Positions 1 to 5,393 are shown, counted from the first letter of the stretch. The stretch is DNA of 5,393 bases from Nitrospira defluvii (GCA_016199015.1 JACQHN010000310.1:1-5393); one strand, 5' to 3'. Notes: generated by a model not told the origin, from the letters alone. A program made the numbers and translations.

Positions 1-92
1 AGCGAGTGAAGAGGCGAATCGTACTCTGTGCCGTACGTTGAGCCTCTGAGCGATGCGAGAACGCCGCTGGCGGACTTTTCCCGCATCCTGCT
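1..92 (-). repeat. Dispersed Nitrospira-type repeat, left copy (cut by window edge)
   Basis: Bases 50-92 match the reverse complement of the last 43 bases of the window (5351-5393) at 38 of 43 positions, with the first 20 aligned bases identical. The stretch to the left (1-49) reads on in the same style and I recall it as part of the same dispersed element in Nitrospira genomes, but within this window only 50-92 can be checked. The inner end carries GCATCCTGC, the complement of GCAGGATGC at the inner end of the other copy. A short CGCC/GGCG hairpin lies inside. The minus strand is given because this copy is inverted relative to the right-hand one. The true left boundary lies outside the window. 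Confidence 0.8.
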
Positions 93-133
93 AAGCGGTG
101 GGTCACGGTCTCTATTTGCAATGAGTGGCTCTT

Positions 134-167
134 GTGCAGAGCCTCGCCGTTCGGCGAGGCTCTGTGC
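134..167 (+). terminator. Strong stem-loop, probable terminator of an upstream gene
   Basis: Bases 137-148 pair perfectly with 153-164 (12 bp, GC-rich, loop GTTC), and three more pairs, two of them G-U, extend the stem to 134-148/153-167. The bases after it (CTTCCCCTGTT) are pyrimidine-rich but lack a real T run, so efficiency as an intrinsic terminator is uncertain. It separates the left repeat from the S9 gene. It would end a transcript entering from the left or insulate the S9 gene. Confidence 0.5.
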
Positions 168-292
168 TTCCCCTGTTCGACGAGTCGGCTCCAGGGGTGG
201 ACGATCGCCGATTGAACATGGGATAACTATGTCTCTTAGGCATCCCCGGATGGGTGTGTCCTGGTCATCTCAGGGATAAACCGCGCCGGCTC

Positions 293-2257
293 ATGGACAG
301 ACTGCTTGCCATTCTACTGCTGATGTTGGGCCTGGCACTGGCCCATGCAGACTCAGGGGCCACCCCTCTACCCACTGAGGCCTTCGCCGCGCTTCCGCGC
401 ATCTCGTCGATTCAACTCTCTCCCTCGGGCAAACATCTGGCAGTGCTCCGCAATCAGGGCGGCAACACGCTGCTCATGACGCAAACTGTTTCAGGTCAGG
501 ATGCTCACATCGCCGTCACCACCGATAATCAAGACTCTGTCATCACGTGGTTCCGATGGGTGAATGACGAACGGTTGCTGGTCAGTATCCGATTCGGGGA
601 CACGCGCGGAGGGGTAGAGTTACAGGAAACTCGGTTGTTGGCGGTCAACCGCGACGGGACGCAACAGAACGACAATCTTCTCCAACAGACTGCTTTTCCT
701 TCAATCTTTGGGAAGAAACATTTTCCTCAGTTTCAAGATCGTCTCGTGGGAACCATACCCGGCGATCCCAGGCATGTGCTGATCGCGCTCGACATCGAGC
801 GTCCGCTGTCGCCGGATGTCTATAAGCTGGATGTGTATTCCGGCGAACGGAGCCTGGTACAGGCGAATCCGGGACTACAACCGGGCCTGCGTAATGTCTT
901 GCAATGGATTGCCGATCGCGCGGGACAGGTGCGGGTCGGAGTCGGCCAGTTTCACACCACCGTTCGGGTGATCTTCAGAGCACCGGAATCCAGCATGTGG
1001 CGTGACCTTGCGGAGTATGATCTCGCCAAGGAAACCGGCTTGATGCCCTTGGCCTTCGACGCCGATCCCGCCTGGCTCTATGTCAGGGATCAGCATCGAG
1101 GACGAGCGGCCATCTTCAAGATCAACCTCGCCGATCCCGCGGTTGATCGCCTCCTCGTGGCTTCCGATCCGAAGTTCGATCTGGCCGGTGAATTGGTGTA
1201 CGCGCCGGGGAAACGAAAGATCGTCGGCGTCAGGTACAGCGACGAGGACCAGCGGGTCCTGTTCTGGGACTTCGACGCCCAACGGCTCCAGGCCCGTATC
1301 GATCGAGCGATTCCAGGACGCGCGAATGTCATTTACAGCAGCAGTGATGACGGGCGACTGCATGTCGTGCGTTCGTCCGGACCGGCTCATCCTCCGCAGT
1401 TTTCTCTATTCGACGAACGGGACGGGCGCATGGTGCTGCTCGGCAAGGCCTATCCCGATTTGGAGGGAGCCGCGTTGGCGATCCCGCAGCCGGTCACGTT
1501 GGTGGCTCGCGACGGAAAAGAGCTGCATGCGTTCTTGACCACGCCGAAGGATCGAGATCCGCGAGAGCTTCCCTTGATTCTGTTTCCCCACGGTGGGCCG
1601 GCTTCGCATGAACGCGACGCGTTTAATTATTGGACGCAGTGGTTCGTCAGCCGGGGGTGGGCGGTGTTGCAAGTCGACTTTCGCGGGTCCGATGGTTATG
1701 GCGATGAATTTTTACGGGCCGGGTTCCAGCGCTGGGGCCTTGAGATGCAAGACGATGTGACCGACAGCGCGCAGTGGGCGATTCACACTGGCCTCGCGAG
1801 CGCAATCCGGATCTGCATCGTCGGCGCAGGCTATGGAGGGTACGCGGCCTTGATGGGCGCGGTGAAGACGCCGGATCTCTACCGCTGCGCCGTCAGCCTG
1901 GGCGGCGTGACGGACTTGTTGCAGATTGTGGATGACAGCCGCTGGTATCTGAATCAAAAACAGGTGGTGGAGGCGCGTATCGGTTCCTGGTGGAGTGATC
2001 GCGATCGCCTGCGGGATACATCACCTCTGTACCATCCGCAGGACATCCGCATGCCGTTGTTGCTGATGCACGGCGTGATGGACCGAGCCGTGCCGGTGTC
2101 TCATGGGCGCGACATGGCCGAGGCGCTGAAGGCGGCCAAGGTCACGACCTACCGCTATGTCGAACTCCCCTTGGCCGATCACTCCCTGAGCCGAGCGGAG
2201 GATCGGATGCAGGTGTTCACGGAACTGGAGCAGTTTCTGAAGACATACCTAGAGTAG
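293..2257 (+). CDS. Exported S9-family (prolyl oligopeptidase-like) alpha/beta hydrolase lacking the catalytic serine
   Basis: The protein has 654 residues from the ATG at 293. That start puts a textbook signal peptide first (MDR, then a Leu/Ala-rich core, AHA cleavage site at residues 17-19), so export is expected. An in-frame GTG at 254 would add 13 residues ahead of the signal and is less likely; the only upstream purine run, GGGA near 273, is a weak ribosome site. Residues of roughly 30-400 look like the beta-propeller of S9 peptidases (for example ISSIQLSPSGKHLAVLR). The C-terminal hydrolase domain shows HGGP (433-436), RGSDGYG (464-470), the WG-x3-QDDVTD block and GAGYGGY. In active relatives this last motif reads GxSYGGY; here residue 513 is Gly (codon GGC at 1829-1831). 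The acid Asp597 (HGVMDRAVP) and His630 (ADHSLSRAED) remain. The family cleaves short peptides or acts as an esterase/acyl-aminoacyl peptidase. With no serine, ordinary hydrolysis is not expected, so this may be a binding pseudo-enzyme. Fold assignment is confident, function is not. Confidence 0.9.
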   Translation: MDRLLAILLLMLGLALAHADSGATPLPTEAFAALPRISSIQLSPSGKHLAVLRNQGGNTLLMTQTVSGQDAHIAVTTDNQDSVITWFRWVNDERLLVSIRFGDTRGGVELQETRLLAVNRDGTQQNDNLLQQTAFPSIFGKKHFPQFQDRLVGTIPGDPRHVLIALDIERPLSPDVYKLDVYSGERSLVQANPGLQPGLRNVLQWIADRAGQVRVGVGQFHTTVRVIFRAPESSMWRDLAEYDLAKETGLMPLAFDADPAWLYVRDQHRGRAAIFKINLADPAVDRLLVASDPKFDLAGELVYAPGKRKIVGVRYSDEDQRVLFWDFDAQRLQARIDRAIPGRANVIYSSSDDGRLHVVRSSGPAHPPQFSLFDERDGRMVLLGKAYPDLEGAALAIPQPVTLVARDGKELHAFLTTPKDRDPRELPLILFPHGGPASHERDAFNYWTQWFVSRGWAVLQVDFRGSDGYGDEFLRAGFQRWGLEMQDDVTDSAQWAIHTGLASAIRICIVGAGYGGYAALMGAVKTPDLYRCAVSLGGVTDLLQIVDDSRWYLNQKQVVEARIGSWWSDRDRLRDTSPLYHPQDIRMPLLLMHGVMDRAVPVSHGRDMAEALKAAKVTTYRYVELPLADHSLSRAEDRMQVFTELEQFLKTYLE

Positions 2258-2280
2258 GTGGCAGGATCGAGTGTATTTGT

Positions 2281-2299
2281 AGCATCCGTGAGCATCCGT
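2281..2299 (+). promoter_or_regulatory. Tandem 9-base direct repeat at 10-bp period, candidate operator
   Basis: AGCATCCGT occurs at 2281-2289 and again at 2291-2299, one helical turn apart and ending four bases before the candidate -35 box at 2303. Direct repeats of this spacing just upstream of -35 are typical of response-regulator activator sites such as the OmpR/PhoB class. No regulator can be named from the sequence. The pair could also be a chance duplication. Confidence 0.35.
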
Positions 2300-2302
2300 C
2301 GG

Positions 2303-2333
2303 TAGACAAGTTCTGGGGAACCGCGTATATGAT
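2303..2333 (+). promoter_or_regulatory. Candidate sigma70 promoter of the His/Cys-rich small protein
   Basis: TAGACA at 2303-2308 matches the TTGACA -35 consensus at five of six bases. TATATG at 2326-2331 follows after 17 bases, or TATGAT (five of six matches to TATAAT) at 2328-2333 after 19 bases. Transcription would begin near 2338-2342, leaving a 5' leader of about 20 bases before the ATG at 2358. This is the only region near that gene with a recognisable pair of boxes. Confidence 0.45.
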
Positions 2334-2357
2334 GCACAGGCTGAAAAGTATTCCACG

Positions 2358-2690
2358 ATGAACCGATTGTCCTTCAAGAACATCCTGTCCGGTATCGGAC
2401 TTGGCATCGCCGGGGTCTATCTCACCTTGGCGCTCACGACAGCCGGCTGCCTCCTTGCGCATGCCGCGCAGTCGGATGGTCATCATCAGCATTCCGGAAC
2501 CGAGTCGCATTCACCCCTCTGCTCCTGGGCCTGCCAGGCGACGTCCGATGTCGGCGCCGTCTCTCATGCGCCTGCCGGTATGGTCTGGGCTGCTCAGCCC
2601 CATGTGAATCTGTCTCCTGCCCTTTTCATCGCTGCCGGGATTTCCTCATCCCTTCATGCTCGCGCGCCACCGATCCCTGCGAGGGGATAG
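2358..2690 (+). CDS. Small membrane or exported His/Cys-rich protein, DUF2946-like
   Basis: The 110-residue protein begins with a basic N-terminus (MNRLSFK) and a hydrophobic segment at residues 9-36 that could be a signal peptide (AHA at 35-37), a membrane anchor, or a poor lipobox (TTAGC, Cys31). It is followed by a histidine-rich stretch (GHHQHSG, 41-47). HSPLCSWACQ then places His51, Cys55 and Cys59 four residues apart, which would line up on one helix face as a possible metal site. A second hydrophobic stretch (86-99) precedes the C-terminal ARAPP. The His patch, paired Cys and RAPP/RGPP tail recall DUF2946 proteins, which often sit beside copper-handling or TonB receptor genes; no such gene is next to this one here. 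The ribosome site is weak (GAAAAG at 2342-2347). A role in periplasmic copper or other metal handling is inference. Confidence 0.75.
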   Translation: MNRLSFKNILSGIGLGIAGVYLTLALTTAGCLLAHAAQSDGHHQHSGTESHSPLCSWACQATSDVGAVSHAPAGMVWAAQPHVNLSPALFIAAGISSSLHARAPPIPARG

Positions 2691-3054
2691 TTCGGGCGGG
2701 GCGCGCGTCGCCTTCGTATCACAGAGACAATGAGGTCTGTTCCGCAACGACAGGGGTTGTAGGCGGGAGCTTCATCGGACCTGTTGGCCGCCACCTCCGG
2801 GCGTTCGGCCCGAACTATTTCACTCACTGAAGATGTCGTCCGGGTTCAGGCGCCCTCCTGGCTCGGACCCCCGGCGGCGCAGGCGCTTTCCCCGTGACCT
2901 CCGCTGCTGGCCCCTTACGCACTCTGTGACGCAGTCGGCTCGCGCAGGCTGAACAGCGCTGGGCAAGTGATGTCGGCTCTGCGGCACAGTCGAATGGTTC
3001 CGTGAATGGTGGACCCGGTCGCCCGGGAGGACGCTGTCCTTTCTGTATCCGGGG
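2691..3054. other. Gene-poor stretch of about 360 bases
   Basis: No reading frame here is convincing. A minus-strand frame at 2824-3150 is Arg/Pro-rich, lacks recognisable domains and overlaps the HTH gene start. The stretch contains an 11-bp perfect inverted repeat, 2687-2697 and 2808-2818 (ATAGTTCGGGC and its complement), with arms about 110 bases apart; the first arm overlaps the stop codon of the preceding gene. Near its right end, AGGAC/GTCCT (3028-3032 with 3036-3040) lies inside CCCGG/CCGGG (3022-3026 with 3049-3053), beginning the structured leader of the next gene. I recognise no known riboswitch or RNA family. Confidence 0.5.
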
Positions 3055-3099
3055 AGGAGCGGTTTCGAAGCCGCTCCTATTCCACCGCCAAGTGGTGGA
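3055..3099 (+). promoter_or_regulatory. Two adjacent stem-loops abutting the ribosome binding site of the HTH gene
   Basis: The first hairpin pairs 3055-3064 with 3069-3078 (10 bp, one G-T pair, loop TCGA). The second pairs 3081-3086 with 3094-3099 (6 bp, loop of seven), and its last base is the first A of the AGGAGG at 3099-3104. The right arm of hairpin one, AGCCGCTCCT, recurs exactly at 3119-3128 inside the coding region. The left arm could therefore pair there instead and enclose the ribosome site and start codon. The structure would allow control of translation; no ligand or trigger is evident. Confidence 0.45.
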
Positions 3100-3111
3100 G
3101 GAGGTGCGGTG

Positions 3112-3357
3112 ATGGATCAGCCGCTCCTGCGTGTGAAAGAAGCCGCGCAACTACTGAAGGTCAGTAAGTGGACGATCTATCGGTGGATCGATGAGGGCCG
3201 ACTGGGCGCCACGAAGATCGGGGGCGGCAGTCTCCGTACTTTCCGTCTCTCGGTGATGTCATTGGTTGAAGAAAATCGGACTGGTCTTCATGGCAGTGAT
3301 TCGACGGCGAGGGGCAGGGTGGTGCGGTTGCGTGAAGTCAAGCCGACGAAACGATAA
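3112..3357 (+). CDS. Small excisionase/MerR-like helix-turn-helix DNA-binding protein
   Basis: The 81-residue protein starts at the ATG at 3112, six bases after a near-perfect AGGAGGT (3099-3105). A GTG at 3109 is in frame but only three bases from that site, so it is less suitable. Residues 6-30 (LRVKEAAQLLKVSKWTIYRW, then IDEGR) form the winged helix-turn-helix of the excisionase/HTH_17 group. The wing follows (ATKIGGGSLRTFRLSVMSLVEEN, split at about residues 33-55). The C-terminal 25 residues are basic and probably disordered. Family members bind DNA as phage or island excisionases, or as small transcription regulators. No integrase or phage gene is visible, so a regulator of a nearby gene is at least as likely as an excision factor. 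The target is unknown. Confidence 0.85.
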   Translation: MDQPLLRVKEAAQLLKVSKWTIYRWIDEGRLGATKIGGGSLRTFRLSVMSLVEENRTGLHGSDSTARGRVVRLREVKPTKR

Positions 3358-3538
3358 GGCGGCAATGACGGGTCCTGGGGTTGTGCACCCTTCTTCAGGA
3401 TCTGCCTCCCGGGGTGAGTGGGACGGCCTCCCCCTTCACCCCGGCCCTTCGGGGCTGTATAGACGTTGAGCGTGAAGAGGTCCTACACGAGGGCAGTAGA
3501 CAGGGAGTCGATGGAGTCTGTGGAGGGAGCTGAAAGAC
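3358..3538 (+). promoter_or_regulatory. Spacer with alternative GC-rich hairpins ahead of the TPR gene
   Basis: A perfect 9-bp inverted repeat pairs CCGGGGTGA (3409-3417) with TCACCCCGG (3436-3444). Overlapping its right arm is a compact hairpin, 3442-3447 with 3452-3457, closed by the very stable C(UUCG)G tetraloop. The two cannot form together because they share 3442-3444. Neither is followed by a T run, so termination after the HTH gene is possible but unproven. Beyond them is a purine-rich stretch leading to GGAGGGAG (3522-3529), the TPR ribosome site. I see no clear -35/-10 pair. Confidence 0.4.
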
Positions 3539-4696
3539 ATGGCTGATCGCATGAAGAAATTCCAGCTGTGGTTACCCATGACGCTGGTGGCCGGAATGGC
3601 ACTGTGCGGAGGCGTCGAGGGGCTTTGGGCTGCTGAGCCGGATGCCTGGACGCAGCTGTTTAATGAAGGTGTGAAAGCCCGGGAAGCGGCGCGTTATGCC
3701 GAGGCGGAACGACTCTTGTCCCGAGCTCTGCGTGAGGCAGAGCAGGCTCGCTCAGACGCCGGGCGCGTCGCCGCGGCAGCGAATAACCTCGGATTGCTCT
3801 ATCACGACCAAGGTCGACTCTCGGAGGCGCGGGTGCTGTATACGCGAGCCCTCACCAACTGGGAAGAGCGATTTGGGCCGGAGCATGAGGAGGTCGCAGC
3901 GGCGTTGAACAATCTGGCGGAAATCGCCCATGCCGAAGGGGATTGGGCTGCGGCGGAACCGCTGTATGAGCGCGTGTTGGCGATCGAGCGCAAGGTGTTG
4001 GGCGCGGCGCATCCCGATGTGGCGATCAGCCTCAACAATCTGGCCGAACTCTACCGGAAGCAAGGCCGGGAGACGGCGGCTGAATCGTTGTACCACTTGG
4101 CCTTGATCCTGCTGGAGGAAGCCTACGGTGCCGATCATCAGGAGTTGGGGCCTGTGCTCAATAACCTGGCCGCCCTCTATAAAAGCCGAGGATTGTATGT
4201 CTGGGCGGAACCGCTCTATCTGCGCGCGTTGACGGTACGACGACTGCGATTCGGCGACGAGCATCCTGCGGTCGCCATGAGCTTGAACAACCTTGGCTGC
4301 CTCTACCAAGCGGAAGGCCTCCATGCGTCCGCCCAGAAGTTGTTTGATGAGGCGTTGACCATCGCGGAGCGAGTGTCCGGTTCTCAGGCCCCCCTGACGG
4401 GGACGATCATCGGCAACATGGCGTTTCTTGCTGATGAACAGGGCCTCTTTACAGAGGCGCAGCTCCTCTATCAGCGGGCCCTGGTCATCCAACAACAGCA
4501 ACTGGGGTTGCATCATTCGATGGTTGAGCTGTTGCTCGATCGGTATGCACGAGTGCTCGACATCGTCGGACAACCGGTTGAAGCCGGATTGTGTGCCGCT
4601 CGCGCCGCATTGATTCGCGCGCGGTTGCACGCAGGTGTCCTGCAGCAGGGCGTCGCACCCAGCCAGGGTCCGCCTGTCGGTGCACTCACGCGGTAG
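3539..4696 (+). CDS. Exported tetratricopeptide-repeat protein with kinesin light chain-type repeats
   Basis: The protein has 385 residues. The ATG at 3539 is nine bases after GGAGGGAG; an ATG at 3551 (MKKFQLW) also gives a good signal peptide but has no ribosome site. A basic start and hydrophobic residues 8-31 ending LWAA suggest cleavage near residue 31-32 and a periplasmic or secreted protein. One TPR (about 41-76) is followed by six units of exactly 42 residues: 77-118, 119-160, 161-202, 203-244, 245-286 and 287-328. Most carry the LNNLA-LY-x2-G core and the AEPLY-RAL helix B, joined by G-x2-HP linkers, as in the TPR_10/TPR_12 kinesin light chain class. A degenerate repeat (329-365) and a Gly/Pro-rich tail end it. 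Such repeats make protein-protein interaction superhelices and have no catalytic activity. The next gene begins 31 bases later with its own ribosome site, so the two probably share a transcript and possibly a complex. The partner is unknown. Confidence 0.92.
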   Translation: MADRMKKFQLWLPMTLVAGMALCGGVEGLWAAEPDAWTQLFNEGVKAREAARYAEAERLLSRALREAEQARSDAGRVAAAANNLGLLYHDQGRLSEARVLYTRALTNWEERFGPEHEEVAAALNNLAEIAHAEGDWAAAEPLYERVLAIERKVLGAAHPDVAISLNNLAELYRKQGRETAAESLYHLALILLEEAYGADHQELGPVLNNLAALYKSRGLYVWAEPLYLRALTVRRLRFGDEHPAVAMSLNNLGCLYQAEGLHASAQKLFDEALTIAERVSGSQAPLTGTIIGNMAFLADEQGLFTEAQLLYQRALVIQQQQLGLHHSMVELLLDRYARVLDIVGQPVEAGLCAARAALIRARLHAGVLQQGVAPSQGPPVGALTR

Positions 4697-4727
4697 CGGT
4701 TGCAGAAACGAGGAAGGGAGATACCCC

Positions 4728-5252
4728 ATGCCGGTCCCTGTTGCAGAGACATTGCCGACTGTTGGAGCGAGAGTCCCGGATTCATCGACCACGCCAAGTC
4801 TGAGCGTGCTCGTCGTGCGGCTTCTGGCGCTGGCCCTCGACATCAGTGGCGGCTGGTCACCGGCTCCGCCCGCCGCCGCGCTCCCCATTCCAGCCGCCTA
4901 TCGAGATTGGCCAAGCCTCGCGTCCTCGGTGGAGTCGAAACTCGGGCGGCAGCGCCTTCGGTTTTATGTCTGCCCCAATGCACTGCTGACGACAGACGAC
5001 GCATCGTTTCCCGTCGGGACCGTCTTTGTCGTGGAATCCGAGCCAGGGTCCAGGATGGCCAAGAAACTGAGCGGACCGCTCTCCCTGTTTGTGATGGAAA
5101 AATATGCCGGTGTGAGCGTGGATGGTCCGGTAGCCAGCCGGCGCGAATCGTGGATCTATGCGAGTTATGGATCCGATGGGCGCCTGGTGACGGCAGACTC
5201 CACGCGCTGCGGAGTATGCCGCTTGCCGCTGACATCGGTATCGTACCAATGA
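4728..5252 (+). CDS. Cytochrome P460-like protein with a degenerate heme motif (CGVCR)
   Basis: The 174-residue protein starts at the ATG at 4728, seven bases after GGAAGGGAG (4712-4720). An earlier in-frame start at 4635 lies inside the TPR gene and is rejected. Residues 58-174 resemble the cytochrome P460 fold: YRDWP near 58-62, LRFYVCPNAL, FPVGTVFVVESE, SLFVMEKYAGV (Lys125), ESWIYASYG-x-DG and a C-terminal C-x2-C. In the family the last motif is CxxCH, binding c-type heme with His as axial ligand; here it is Cys161-Gly-Val-Cys164-Arg165 (Arg codon CGC, 5220-5222). P460 proteins oxidise hydroxylamine or bind NO in the periplasm. Without the His, ordinary heme ligation is doubtful, though the two Cys could still tether heme. 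The N-terminus is odd for an exported protein: 24 mostly uncharged residues precede the hydrophobic segment 25-38, followed by a Pro/Ala stretch with possible cleavage sites. Export is therefore likely but not clear. Family call fairly sure, activity unsure. Confidence 0.78.
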   Translation: MPVPVAETLPTVGARVPDSSTTPSLSVLVVRLLALALDISGGWSPAPPAAALPIPAAYRDWPSLASSVESKLGRQRLRFYVCPNALLTTDDASFPVGTVFVVESEPGSRMAKKLSGPLSLFVMEKYAGVSVDGPVASRRESWIYASYGSDGRLVTADSTRCGVCRLPLTSVSYQ

Positions 5253-5306
5253 TCGGTGGACGGGGCTCGATGGTTGGACTGCGCTGACCACGCAGTGAGC
5301 TCCGAC

Positions 5307-5336
5307 GAGGGAAGCGTACACCCATGCGCTTCCCTC
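5307..5336 (+). terminator. Stem-loop after the P460-like gene, probable operon terminator
   Basis: GAGGGAAGCG (5307-5316) pairs perfectly with CGCTTCCCTC (5327-5336). A T-G and an A-T pair extend the stem to 12 bp around a six-base loop. It lies 54 bases after the stop codon and just before the right-hand repeat. The following bases (TCTCCCACCTGCCTCT) are pyrimidine-rich but have no long T run, so it may be a weak or factor-assisted terminator. The stem is symmetric and could act in either direction. Confidence 0.55.
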
Positions 5337-5350
5337 TCCCACCTGCCTCT

Positions 5351-5393
5351 AACAGGATGCTGAAAAAATCCGTCAGCGGCGTTCTCGCATCGC
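5351..5393 (+). repeat. Dispersed Nitrospira-type repeat, right copy (cut by window edge)
   Basis: The reverse complement of these 43 bases matches 50-92 at 38 positions; the five differences cluster in the A-rich part near the inner end. The inner end reads AACAGGATGCTG. The copy continues beyond the window. Together with the left copy it brackets about 5.26 kb in inverted orientation. Confidence 0.8.

Noticed and set aside
212..230. TTGAAC and GATAAC as promoter boxes for the S9 gene
   Set aside because: The two are only four bases apart, and neither has a partner at 16-19 bases.
28..279. 83-residue open frame across the left repeat and the hairpin
   Set aside because: Its first part is the dispersed repeat and its middle is the stem-loop at 134-167; it has no ribosome site or domain. 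Its internal ATG at 229, which would give a 16-residue peptide ending just before the S9 gene, also lacks a ribosome site.
875..1390. 171-residue minus-strand open frame
   Set aside because: It lies wholly inside the S9 propeller region, has no domain, and the sense frame is clearly coding.
2824..3150. 108-residue minus-strand open frame in the gene-poor stretch
   Set aside because: It is Arg/Pro-rich with no recognisable motif, overlaps the start of the HTH gene, and would be antisense to that gene's structured leader.
3112..3357. HTH protein as proof of a prophage or integrative element
   Set aside because: There is no integrase, tRNA attachment site or phage gene in the window; excisionase-like HTH proteins are also common as stand-alone regulators.
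3266..3469. 67-residue + frame overlapping the HTH gene end
   Set aside because: Its start is inside the HTH gene, with no ribosome site, and it runs through the hairpins at 3409-3457.
4635..4727. In-frame upstream extension of the P460-like gene
   Set aside because: It overlaps the end of the TPR gene, is Arg/Ser-rich with no homology blocks, and lacks a ribosome site, while the ATG at 4728 has GGAAGGGAG at seven bases.
3752..4888. 378-residue minus-strand open frame
   Set aside because: It is antisense to the TPR repeats and the P460-like start. GC-rich TPR repeats commonly leave an open antisense frame with repetitive Arg/Gln/Leu-rich text, which is what is seen; the sense strand has repeats, signal peptide and ribosome site.

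Overview
The window most resembles a GC-rich, slow-growing bacterium of the Nitrospira group (Nitrospirota). The grounds are a dispersed repeat at both ends that I recall from Nitrospira genomes, a cytochrome P460-like gene, and strong AGGAGG-type ribosome binding sites. This assignment rests on memory and style of sequence; no marker gene is present.

Layout. All five supported genes are on the + strand. Positions 1-92 are one copy of the repeat, cut by the left edge, followed by a strong hairpin at 134-167. A 654-residue exported S9 (prolyl oligopeptidase-like) protein occupies 293-2257. A candidate sigma70-type promoter with a 10-bp-period direct repeat just upstream then leads to a 110-residue membrane or exported His/Cys protein of DUF2946 type (2358-2690). 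About 420 bases without a convincing gene follow (2691-3111); they end in consecutive stem-loops abutting the ribosome binding site of a small excisionase/MerR-like helix-turn-helix protein (3112-3357). A 181-base spacer with GC-rich hairpins precedes a probable two-gene operon: an exported protein of 42-residue tetratricopeptide repeats (3539-4696) and a P460-like protein (4728-5252). A hairpin at 5307-5336 probably ends that operon. A second copy of the end repeat, inverted relative to the first, runs off the right edge from 5351.

The main surprise is that the two proteins with enzyme or cofactor signatures each lack the key residue. The S9 protein has Gly513 where the GxSxG serine nucleophile belongs (GAGYG), although the Asp and His of the triad are in place. 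The P460-like protein has CGVCR where a c-type heme site should read CxxCH. Both could be one-base changes. They suggest either non-catalytic proteins with retained folds or genes under relaxed selection within a repeat-bounded segment.

Functional links among the genes are weak. The TPR and P460-like genes look co-transcribed and both probably act outside the cytoplasm. The S9 protein, the His/Cys protein and the HTH protein look like separate transcription units.
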